Assembly: GCA_036260255.1 (NCBI GenBank)
Contig: DATAAF010000066.1
Location: 1 to 16,067, forward strand
DNA length: 16,067 bases
Source of the DNA: DASZJY01 sp036260255
GTDB taxonomy: Bacteria; Actinomycetota; Acidimicrobiia; Acidimicrobiales; AC-14
Direction: 5' to 3'
Position 1 is the first letter of the stretch, and every line of letters starts with the position of its first letter. Below the pieces are notes generated by a model. It saw only the letters and a list, made by a program, of their open reading frames with translations. It had not been told where the DNA came from and searched no databases. Position numbers and translations under genes: made by a program. Of this stretch, positions 1 to 6,602 are shown piece after piece.

Positions 1-35
1 GCGCGCTCAGGGTCACCATGTGACCCGGAGCGCGC
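1..35 (-). terminator. Strong hairpin, likely terminator of the phosphoesterase gene
   Basis: Bases 1-8 (GCGCGCTC) pair with 28-35 and 10-16 (GGGTCAC) pair with 20-26. The loop is the 3-nt CAT at 17-19 and there is a single A/G mismatch (9/27). This gives a 15-bp GC-rich stem 16 bp beyond the stop codon of the minus-strand gene. There is no clear T tract, as is common for actinobacterial hairpin terminators. The structure is nearly symmetric, so it could also stop transcription entering from outside the window on plus. The pairing is read directly; the terminator role is inference. Confidence 0.6.
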
Positions 36-51
36 CCAGAACGAGAGGTGG

Positions 52-1053
52 CTAGTAGAACCGTTGCGGCTCGAAGCGGAAGACCTGGGGGTCGCGGGCG
101 TCGACGGTGGCCTTCACCCACGACACGAAGGGGTGCCCCCAGGTCTCGAGTCGCACCAGATTGGGGATGGGAGCGCCGCTGCGCTCGATGAGGGGGTGGT
201 CGAGCCGGTACCGGTGGGTGTCGCCGTGCACCAGGGCCACCGGCCTGGCGAACCGCCGCGTCTCCGCCCGCAGGGCGTCGAGGAAGGCGTCGAAGCCGTC
301 GAGCCGCTCGGCGGCCCGGTCAGCCGGTGAGATCACCTCGAAGCCGGGGTTGGCCTGGATGACGATCATCACGCCGGCCGCCCGCTCGTGGATGGCGGCG
401 TCGAACGACTCCCGCATCCAGGCGCGGGCGGCGGCGTCGCGGGCCGCGTGCTCGGCGGCGTCGTTGTCCTTGTTGTTGTTGCTCCCGACGACGTGCAGGC
501 CCACGAACACCACGCCTCCGGCGCGCCAGCGGGTGTGCTCGGGGTACTGGCGGCTCTGGCGCTCGAGCGGCATGGTCCGCTGGCCGAGGCTCCGGTCGCC
601 CGCGCACAGCACCCGCCGCAGATGGGCGAGGCGCTCGGAGGGATCGGCGCTCCCACCGCAGTCGGTCCACTCGTTGTCGCCGGGGACGTAGACGAGGGGC
701 GCGGCGAGGCTGTTGAACCGGGCGAGGGCCTCGGCGTAGACGCGGTCGGAGCAGGGTCCGCCGCCTTTGAGGTCGCCGTCGAAGACCGAGAAGGCCAGGC
801 CGGCGGCGTTCATCTCGGCGATCATCGTCGTGACCTTGGCCTCGGTCTCGTCGGTGTAGGGCATGTCGCCCCACAGGCCGAAGGTGACGGGCGGTGGCGG
901 GGCTTCGGTGACGGTCGGCGCGGCGGTCGGCGGGGCCGCCGCCGGCTCGTCGTCCCGGCCCGGCGAGCAGGCGAGGGCGGCCACGAGCACGACCACCACG
1001 AGCAGGGGCCCCAACCGGGCACCGGTACTCTGGGCCTGCCGCGCCGACGACAT
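52..1053 (-). CDS. Exported metallophosphoesterase-like protein (putative lipoprotein)
   Basis: With the ATG at 1053 the protein has 333 residues. A hydrophobic stretch (GPLLVVVVLVAALAC) ends at Cys29 and is followed by a Pro/Ala/Thr-rich linker to about residue 56, which suggests a lipoprotein or anchored exported protein; ALAC is only a fair lipobox. The body shows calcineurin-like metallophosphoesterase blocks in order: GDMPY (Asp63), DGD (Asp94), PGDNE (Asp126, Asn127), a GLHVVGS strand (His187) and VHGDTH (His276, His280). The usual first-block DxH is GDMP here, so one metal ligand is replaced or supplied elsewhere. The substrate is unknown; phosphoesters outside the membrane would fit. 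Other starts are ATG 1065 and TTG 1101, both inside glyQS on the opposite strand. Family assignment is fairly secure, function is not. Confidence 0.8.
   Translation of the reverse strand: MSSARQAQSTGARLGPLLVVVVLVAALACSPGRDDEPAAAPPTAAPTVTEAPPPPVTFGLWGDMPYTDETEAKVTTMIAEMNAAGLAFSVFDGDLKGGGPCSDRVYAEALARFNSLAAPLVYVPGDNEWTDCGGSADPSERLAHLRRVLCAGDRSLGQRTMPLERQSRQYPEHTRWRAGGVVFVGLHVVGSNNNKDNDAAEHAARDAAARAWMRESFDAAIHERAAGVMIVIQANPGFEVISPADRAAERLDGFDAFLDALRAETRRFARPVALVHGDTHRYRLDHPLIERSGAPIPNLVRLETWGHPFVSWVKATVDARDPQVFRFEPQRFY
1020..1032 (+). promoter_or_regulatory. Candidate promoter -10 region for glyQS
   Basis: The 13-mer CACCGGTACTCTG contains TACTCT (1026-1031), a fit to the actinobacterial TAnnnT -10. 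Transcription would start near 1038, leaving a leader of about 25 nt that carries the Shine-Dalgarno GGAAGG (1054-1059) before the ATG at 1064. No convincing -35 is seen. The element lies inside the 5' end of the divergent phosphoesterase gene. A 12/13-identical copy precedes the metallopeptidase gene at 2394-2406. Confidence 0.45.
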
Positions 1054-1063
1054 GGAAGGAAGC

Positions 1064-2359
1064 ATGCCCGACCTCACCGAGCAGGTCGTCAACCTGTGCA
1101 AGCGACGGGGGTTCGTGTTCCCGTCGAGCGAGATCTACGGCGGCTTCCGGTCCACCTACGACTACGGGCCGCTGGGCGTGCTGCTCAAGCGGAACGTCAT
1201 GGACGCGTGGTGGCGGGCGATGGTGCAGGAGCGGGACGACATCGTCGGGCTCGACGCCGCCATCCTCATGCACCCCCGGGTATGGGAGGCCTCCGGCCAC
1301 CTCGCCACCTTCTCCGACCCGTTGGTCGACTGCCGCAACTGCAAGGAGCGCTGGCGCGGGGACCAGATCGGCGACACCTGCCCCAACTGCGGCTCGCACG
1401 ACCTCACCGAGGCCCGCCCGTTCCACCTCATGTTCAAGACGCACGTGGGCCCGGTGGAGGACGACGGGTCGGTCGCCTACCTGCGGCCGGAGACGGCCCA
1501 GGGCATCTTCGTGAACTTCGCCAACGTCCTGCAGACGAGCAGGAAGAAGCCGCCGTTCGGCATCGCCCAGCAGGGCAAGTCGTTCCGCAACGAGATCACG
1601 CCGGGCAACTTCATCTTCCGCACCCGCGAGTTCGAGCAGATGGAGATGGAGTTCTTCGTGCCGCCGGCCGACGCCCCCCGGTGGTTCGAGTACTGGTGCG
1701 CCGAGCGCCTGCGCTGGTACACCGACCTCGGGATCCCCGCCCGCCAGCTGCGCCTGCGGGCCCACGACGCCGAGGAGCTGTCGCACTACTCGGCGGCCAC
1801 GTCGGACGTGGAGTTCCTCTACCCCTGGGGCTGGGGCGAGCTCGAGGGGATCGCCAACCGCACCGACTACGACCTGCGCCGGCACGCCGAGTACTCGGGC
1901 CAGCGGCTCGAGTACTTCGACCAGGCCTCGGGCGAGCGCTACGTCCCTTACGTGATCGAGCCCGCCGCCGGGGTCGGGCGGTCGATGATGGCGTTCCTCC
2001 TCGCGTCCTACGACGAGGACGAGATCGGCGGCGAGCGCCGCACCGTCCTGCGTCTCCACCACCGCCTGGCCCCGATCATGGTGGCGGTGCTGCCGCTCTC
2101 GCGCAACGAGCGGCTGGTGCCAACCGCCCGCGAGGTGCTCGAGCTGGTGCAGCCCCACTTCGTGTGCGACTACGACGAGACCCAGTCGATCGGCCGCCGC
2201 TACCGCCGCCAGGACGAGGCGGGCACCCCGTGCTGTGTCACCGTCGACTTCGAGAGCCTCGACGACCGGGCCGTCACCGTGCGCGACCGCGACACCCTGG
2301 TCCAGGAGCGCGTCCCGATCGAGAAGCTGGTCGACCACCTGCGCGAGCGCCTGGTCTGA
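1064..2359 (+). CDS. glyQS: Glycyl-tRNA synthetase (single-chain, alpha2 type)
   Basis: A 431-residue class II aminoacyl-tRNA synthetase that charges tRNA-Gly with glycine using ATP in the cytoplasm. It has the N-terminal block RRGFVFPSSEIYGG, then GHLATFSDP and a four-cysteine zinc-type site (Cys90, Cys93, Cys106, Cys109). LRPETAQGIFVNF follows, then motif 2 (RNEITPGNF...FEQMEMEFF) and motif 3 (GVGRSMMAFLLASY). The C-terminal part is an anticodon-binding domain starting near LAPIMVAVLPL and including the DYDETQSIGRRYRRQDE block. The length is slightly short for the family but all core blocks are present. The start at 1064 is chosen because GGAAGG sits 4-5 bases upstream; an in-frame ATG at 1052 would lie before this site. 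The gene starts divergently from the phosphoesterase with no real intergenic space. Confidence 0.97.
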   Translation: MPDLTEQVVNLCKRRGFVFPSSEIYGGFRSTYDYGPLGVLLKRNVMDAWWRAMVQERDDIVGLDAAILMHPRVWEASGHLATFSDPLVDCRNCKERWRGDQIGDTCPNCGSHDLTEARPFHLMFKTHVGPVEDDGSVAYLRPETAQGIFVNFANVLQTSRKKPPFGIAQQGKSFRNEITPGNFIFRTREFEQMEMEFFVPPADAPRWFEYWCAERLRWYTDLGIPARQLRLRAHDAEELSHYSAATSDVEFLYPWGWGELEGIANRTDYDLRRHAEYSGQRLEYFDQASGERYVPYVIEPAAGVGRSMMAFLLASYDEDEIGGERRTVLRLHHRLAPIMVAVLPLSRNERLVPTAREVLELVQPHFVCDYDETQSIGRRYRRQDEAGTPCCVTVDFESLDDRAVTVRDRDTLVQERVPIEKLVDHLRERLV

Positions 2360-2393
2360 CCGGCCTGCCCGGCGAACCCTGTAGCGGCGGAGC

Positions 2394-2406
2394 CACCGGT
2401 ACCCTG
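2394..2406 (+). promoter_or_regulatory. Candidate promoter -10 region for the metallopeptidase gene
   Basis: CACCGGTACCCTG contains TACCCT (2400-2405), a TAnnnT -10, and differs by one base from the element upstream of glyQS (1020-1032). The GTG start at 2421 lies 15 bases after the hexamer, so the transcript would have a very short leader of about 9 nt containing the GAGG/AGG Shine-Dalgarno bases. No clear -35 is visible. Confidence 0.4.
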
Positions 2407-2420
2407 CGTCCGAGGACAGG

Positions 2421-3773
2421 GTGAGGGCACTCGGCGACAGACGATCCACGCGTTTGGCGGCCCCCCTGGTCGGCATTCTCGCCGCGGTCCTCCTGGCCGC
2501 CGGGCTGGCCACCGTCGCGATCCGGAGCACGTCGGAGGACCGCCCGGCGGCGACCGCGCCCGGCGTGCAGCCGGCCCCGCCCGAAGTCGCCGCCCCCACG
2601 ACCACCGCCACCACCCGGCCCCTCCCGCCCGAGCCCGCCTTCGTCGCCGAGATCCGGGCCGCCGTGGCCCGGCTCCGGGGGCTGGAGTGGAGGGCACCCC
2701 TGGCCGTCGAGGTGGTGTCGAGGAGCGAGCTCGTCCGCCGGGCGCGGGCGGCCAACGAGCGGGACCGGCGCCCCGACCGCCTGGCCGGCGACGGCGACAC
2801 CTACCGGCTGCTCAAGGCCATCCCGCGCGGGCTCGACTACGTCAGGGCCCTGGACGACCTCATCTCGGGCCTGATCCTCGGCTTCTACGACCCGAAGACC
2901 AAGGAGCTGGTCGTCCGCGACGGCGGGGGCGAGGTCGACGCCCAGACCAAGGTCACCGTCGCCCACGAGCTGGACCATGCCCTGACCGACCAGCACTTCG
3001 ACTTCGGCGCCAAGACCGACGCCCTCGACCAGGCCGACCGCCAGGAGGAGGTCGAGGCCTACGTCGCCTTGATCGAGGGCGACGCCAAGCTGCTCGAGGA
3101 GCGCTACGCCGAGGAGTACCTGACCGAGGAGGAGCAGGTCGAGTACGTCCTCGGACCGCTGGCCGCCAGCGAGGAGGACCTCACGCCCATCCGGCGGCTG
3201 CCGCCGTTCATGCTGGGCGAGCTCTACTTCCCCTACACCGTCGGGCTGGACTTCGCCGAGGACCGCGCGGACGACGGCGACTTCGCGGCGCTGAACGAGG
3301 CCTTCCGCCGGCCGCCCGTCTCGACCGAGCAGGTCATCCATCCCGAGCGCTACGCGGCGGGCCAGGGGTGGGCCCCTCCGCCGCTGCCCGACGTGGCCGC
3401 CGCCACCTCGTGCCAGGCGGTGCGGCGGGGAACGCTCGGGGAGTCGACCATGGGGCTGGTGCTCGACACCTACCTCGACGAGGCCGGCGCCAAGGCGGCC
3501 GCCAACGGGTGGAACGGGGACACCTTCCAGACCGTCCGCTGCGGGCGCGCTCTCGGGATGGTCGAGCGCTGGGAGGCGGACAGCCCCGCTGACGCCGCCC
3601 GCCTGGCCCAGGCGCTCACCCGCTGGGCGGCGGGGTGGGCGGGCTCGGCCGTGAGCGGCGGACGCTTCTCGGGACGGGGCGGTGCCGGGCGCATCGTGCA
3701 CCAGGGCACCCGAGTCGACCTGGTGCTGGCCGACGACGCCGCCACCGCCGACCGCCTGTCGGGTGTGATCTAG
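2421..3773 (+). CDS. Exported HExxH zinc-metallopeptidase-like protein
   Basis: A 450-residue protein with a basic N-terminus (RALGDRRSTR) and a hydrophobic segment at about residues 12-34, read as a signal peptide or membrane anchor. A Pro/Thr/Ala-rich linker runs to about residue 75. The soluble domain contains LGFYDPKTKELVV, then the zincin motif HELDH (His182, Glu183, His186) followed by ALTDQHFDF. A downstream EAYVALIEGDA block probably supplies a third ligand; Glu219 is one candidate. This order is common in uncharacterised actinobacterial putative metallopeptidases. The C-terminal region (CQAVRRGTLGE...) has two cysteines near CQAV and VRCG that could form a disulfide outside the cell. 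The GTG start follows GAGGACAGG. It begins 61 bp after glyQS in the same direction but has its own promoter candidate. The substrate is unknown. Confidence 0.8.
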   Translation: MRALGDRRSTRLAAPLVGILAAVLLAAGLATVAIRSTSEDRPAATAPGVQPAPPEVAAPTTTATTRPLPPEPAFVAEIRAAVARLRGLEWRAPLAVEVVSRSELVRRARAANERDRRPDRLAGDGDTYRLLKAIPRGLDYVRALDDLISGLILGFYDPKTKELVVRDGGGEVDAQTKVTVAHELDHALTDQHFDFGAKTDALDQADRQEEVEAYVALIEGDAKLLEERYAEEYLTEEEQVEYVLGPLAASEEDLTPIRRLPPFMLGELYFPYTVGLDFAEDRADDGDFAALNEAFRRPPVSTEQVIHPERYAAGQGWAPPPLPDVAAATSCQAVRRGTLGESTMGLVLDTYLDEAGAKAAANGWNGDTFQTVRCGRALGMVERWEADSPADAARLAQALTRWAAGWAGSAVSGGRFSGRGGAGRIVHQGTRVDLVLADDAATADRLSGVI

Positions 3774-3781
3774 CCCTCTGC

Positions 3782-3831
3782 GAACCGGCGGTGATCTCTT
3801 TCGCCGGGACGCCACGAGTCACCGCCGGTTC
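3782..3831. repeat. 13-bp perfect inverted repeat between the metallopeptidase gene and ppdK
   Basis: GAACCGGCGGTGA (3782-3794) is exactly reverse-complemented at 3819-3831, separated by 24 bases. It begins 8 bp after the metallopeptidase stop. It could be a long-looped terminator hairpin, or a paired operator with half-sites about 37 bp apart centre to centre upstream of ppdK. There is no T tract. The repeat is seen directly; both roles are inferred. Confidence 0.6.
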
Positions 3832-3854
3832 CGGGAGAGAGCGACCCTCGCGAG

Positions 3855-3860
3855 TAACCT
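3855..3860 (+). promoter_or_regulatory. Possible ppdK promoter -10 (TAACCT)
   Basis: TAACCT matches TAnnnT and lies 60 bases before the ppdK start, between the 13-bp inverted repeat and the palindrome ACCCGGGT (3871-3878). No good -35 is seen at the usual distance. This is the best hexamer in the 147-bp gap but only weak evidence. Confidence 0.25.
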
Positions 3861-3920
3861 CGGAAGCTTCACCCGGGTCTCGCCGTATGTCGAGCCTGAA
3901 CCGCGCCAGGAGAGCCTCCC

Positions 3921-6551
3921 GTGACCTACGTCTACTCCTTCGACCACCGGCATCCACAGCCGCCGATGAGCCTGAAGGACCTGCTCGGCGGCAAGGGCGC
4001 CAACCTGGCCGAGATGACGTCGGTGCTCGAGCTCCCGGTCCCTCCCGGCTTCACGATCACCACCGACGCCTGCCGGGCCTACATGCTGGAGGGCTGGCCC
4101 GAGGGCCTCTCCGAGGAGATCGCGACCCACCGGGAGCTGCTCGAGAAGACGATGGGCAAGCGCCTCGGCGACCCCGCCGACCCCCTACTCGTGAGCGTGC
4201 GGTCGGGGGCCAAGTTCTCCATGCCGGGGATGATGGACACCGTCCTCAACCTGGGCCTCAACGACGAGTCGGTGCTGGCCCTGGGCCGCCAGACCAACGA
4301 CGAGCGCTTCGCCTTCGACAGCTACCGGCGGCTCGTCCAGATGTACGGCCGGATCGTCCTGGGCCTGCCCGGGGAGACGTTCGACGAGCTGTTCGAGGCG
4401 GCCAAGGCGAAGGCGGGCACCGGCCACGACGCCCAGGTGCCCGTCGAGCTGCTTCAGGAGCTGGTCGACGAGTTCAAGGCGGTGGTCCAGGAGGCCACCG
4501 GGCGGCCGTTCCCCCAGGACCCCGACGAGCAGCTCCGGGGCGCCGTCGAGGCCGTCTTCCGCTCGTGGAACGGGCCCCGGGCCATCGCCTACCGCACCCG
4601 CGAGCGCATCTCTCACGACCTGGGCACGGCGGTGAACGTGCAGGCGATGGTCTTCGGGAACCGAGACGAGAACTCGGGCACCGGTGTCGGGTTCACGCGT
4701 GACCCCGCCACCGGCGCCCAGGGCGCCTACGGCGACTTCCTCGTCAACGCCCAGGGCGAGGACGTGGTGGCGGGCATCCGCAACCCCCTCAAGCTGGCCG
4801 AGATGCAGTCGCGGTTCCCCGAGATCTACGAGGAGCTGCTCGGGATCTTCGAGCGCCTCGAGCGCCACTACCGGGACATGTGCGACACCGAGTTCACCAT
4901 CGAGCAGGGCAAGCTCTGGATGCTGCAGACCCGGGTCGGGAAGCGGACCGGCGTGGCCGCCCTGAAGATGGCCGTCGACATGACCGAGGACCCCGTCATC
5001 GAGCTCACCCGGGCCGAGGCGGTCCAGCGCATCAACGCCGATCACCTCGAGCAGGTGCTCCACCCCCAGTTCGCCCCCACCGACGCGCCGGTGGTGGCGG
5101 TGGGCCTGGCCGCCTCGCCGGGGGCGGCGGTCGGGAGGGTCTACTTCACCGCCGACGACGCCGCCGCCGCCGCCGAACGGGGCGAGCGGGTCGTCCTCGT
5201 GCGCAGCGAGACGTCGCCCGAGGACGTCCACGGGATGATGGCGGCCGAGGGCATCCTCACCTGTCGGGGCGGCCTGGTCAGCCACGCCGCCGTCGTCGCC
5301 CGCGGGTGGGGGAAGCCGGCGGTGGTGGGCGCCGAGGCGGTGGCCATCGCCGGCAAGAGCTTCACAGCTCGCGACGCGACCGTGCACGAGGGCGACGTCA
5401 TCTCCGTCGACGGCACGACCGGGCGGGTCATGCTCGGCGAGGTGCCCGTGTCGATGGCCGAGCCGCCCCCCGAGTTCGACATCGTCCTCGGATGGGCGGA
5501 CGAGATCAGAGCCGGCGAGATGGCGGTGCGGGCCAACGCCGACACCGGGCCCGACGCCGCCAACGCCCGCCGCTTCGGCGCCGAGGGCATCGGGCTGTGC
5601 CGCACGGAGCACATGTTCCTCGGCGACCGCCTGCCGGTCGTCCGCCGCATGATCCTCGCTGACAGCGAGGACGAGGAGGCGGCCGCCCTCGAGGAGCTCC
5701 GCCGGTCCCAGAAGGCCGACTTCGTCGAGATCCTCGAGGCCATGGACGGCCTCCCCGTCACCGTCCGCCTGCTCGACCCGCCCTTGCACGAGTTCCTTCC
5801 CTCCACCGAGGACCTGGCGGTGAAGGAGGCCACCACCGGCCTCTCCGAGGACGAGAAGGAGGTCTACCGGGCGGCCCTGGTGTGGCGGGAGTTCAACCCC
5901 ATGCTGGGCACCCGGGGCGTGCGCCTGGGCGTGATCAAGCCCGGCCTCTACGCCATGCAGGTGCGTGCCCTCATGGAGGCGGCGGCCGAGCGGGTGGCCG
6001 CCGGCGGGCGGCCGGTGGTGGAGATCATGGTCCCCCTCACCGTCAGCCGGGAGGAGCTGGCCCTGGCGCGCAGCTGGGTCGAGGAGGCGGTGGCCGAGGC
6101 GACCGCCGGGATGGACCAGCCCGTCGAGGTCACCATCGGGACGATGGTGGAGACGCCCAGGGCCGCAATCCGGGCCGACGAGCTGGCCGAGGAGGCCGAC
6201 TTCTTCTCGTTCGGCACCAACGACCTCACCCAGATGACGTTCGGCTTCAGCCGGGACGACGTCGAAGGGCGGCTGATGTCGACCTATCTCGAGCAGGGGC
6301 TGCTCAAGCGCAACCCCTTCGAGACCATCGACCCCGGCGGGGTGGGCGAGCTGGTGATCGAGGCGTGCCTGCGGGGGCGCCAGGCCAACCCGGGGATCAA
6401 GCTCGGCGTCTGCGGCGAGCACGGCGGCGATCCCGACTCGATCGGTCTGTTCCGCAAGGCGGGCCTGCACTACGTGTCCTGCTCGCCGTTCCGGATCCCG
6501 ATCGCCCGGCTGGCCGCAGCCCAGGCGGTTCTGGCTTCGCCCGCCGGCTGA
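3921..6551 (+). CDS. ppdK: Pyruvate, phosphate dikinase
   Basis: An 876-residue cytoplasmic enzyme of typical family length that interconverts pyruvate + ATP + Pi and PEP + AMP + PPi. The N-terminal ATP-grasp part shows LLGGKGANLAEM, VSVRSGAKFSMPGMMDTVLN, FTRDPATG and LWMLQTR. The central swivelling domain carries the phospho-histidine in RGGLVSHAAVVARG (His455). The C-terminal PEP/pyruvate barrel has the RTEHMF block, MLGTRGVRLG, GTMVETPRA, FSFGTNDLTQM and the catalytic cysteine in GVCGEHGGDP (Cys831). His455 and Cys831 fall at the numbers used for the Clostridium symbiosum enzyme. The residue two before His, normally the Thr targeted by PPDK regulatory protein, is Val453. The GTG start has AGGAG at 3908-3912, 8 bases upstream. 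It points to gluconeogenic or PPi-linked PEP metabolism. Confidence 0.97.
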   Translation: MTYVYSFDHRHPQPPMSLKDLLGGKGANLAEMTSVLELPVPPGFTITTDACRAYMLEGWPEGLSEEIATHRELLEKTMGKRLGDPADPLLVSVRSGAKFSMPGMMDTVLNLGLNDESVLALGRQTNDERFAFDSYRRLVQMYGRIVLGLPGETFDELFEAAKAKAGTGHDAQVPVELLQELVDEFKAVVQEATGRPFPQDPDEQLRGAVEAVFRSWNGPRAIAYRTRERISHDLGTAVNVQAMVFGNRDENSGTGVGFTRDPATGAQGAYGDFLVNAQGEDVVAGIRNPLKLAEMQSRFPEIYEELLGIFERLERHYRDMCDTEFTIEQGKLWMLQTRVGKRTGVAALKMAVDMTEDPVIELTRAEAVQRINADHLEQVLHPQFAPTDAPVVAVGLAASPGAAVGRVYFTADDAAAAAERGERVVLVRSETSPEDVHGMMAAEGILTCRGGLVSHAAVVARGWGKPAVVGAEAVAIAGKSFTARDATVHEGDVISVDGTTGRVMLGEVPVSMAEPPPEFDIVLGWADEIRAGEMAVRANADTGPDAANARRFGAEGIGLCRTEHMFLGDRLPVVRRMILADSEDEEAAALEELRRSQKADFVEILEAMDGLPVTVRLLDPPLHEFLPSTEDLAVKEATTGLSEDEKEVYRAALVWREFNPMLGTRGVRLGVIKPGLYAMQVRALMEAAAERVAAGGRPVVEIMVPLTVSREELALARSWVEEAVAEATAGMDQPVEVTIGTMVETPRAAIRADELAEEADFFSFGTNDLTQMTFGFSRDDVEGRLMSTYLEQGLLKRNPFETIDPGGVGELVIEACLRGRQANPGIKLGVCGEHGGDPDSIGLFRKAGLHYVSCSPFRIPIARLAAAQAVLASPAG

Positions 6552-6560
6552 CCGCCGGCG
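6542..6560 (+). terminator. Small hairpin over the ppdK stop codon
   Basis: CGCCGG (6542-6547) pairs with CCGGCG (6555-6560) around a 7-nt loop that contains the TGA stop (6549-6551). A second small inverted repeat (CCGC-TT-GCGG) follows before the tldD promoter. No T tract is present. It may attenuate read-through from ppdK into tldD; the evidence is weak in DNA this GC-rich. Confidence 0.25.
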
Positions 6561-6589
6561 CTTCCCGCCCTCGCGGCCGCTTGCGGCGG

Positions 6590-6602
6590 TAGCTTCCGTC
6601 GC
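6590..6602 (+). promoter_or_regulatory. Candidate leaderless promoter of tldD
   Basis: TAGCTT (6590-6595) is a TAnnnT -10 hexamer, and exactly 7 bases (6596-6602) separate it from the GTG start codon at 6603. The transcription start would then coincide with the first base of the start codon. No Shine-Dalgarno sequence is present in the preceding 20 bases, which agrees with leaderless translation, a common actinobacterial mode. No -35 is obvious. Confidence 0.5.

Noticed and set aside
320..2800. 826-codon minus-strand frame overlapping the phosphoesterase gene and glyQS
   Set aside because: It is low-complexity Arg/Gly/Pro/Val-rich protein across well-recognised genes; its frame is a GC-bias shadow.
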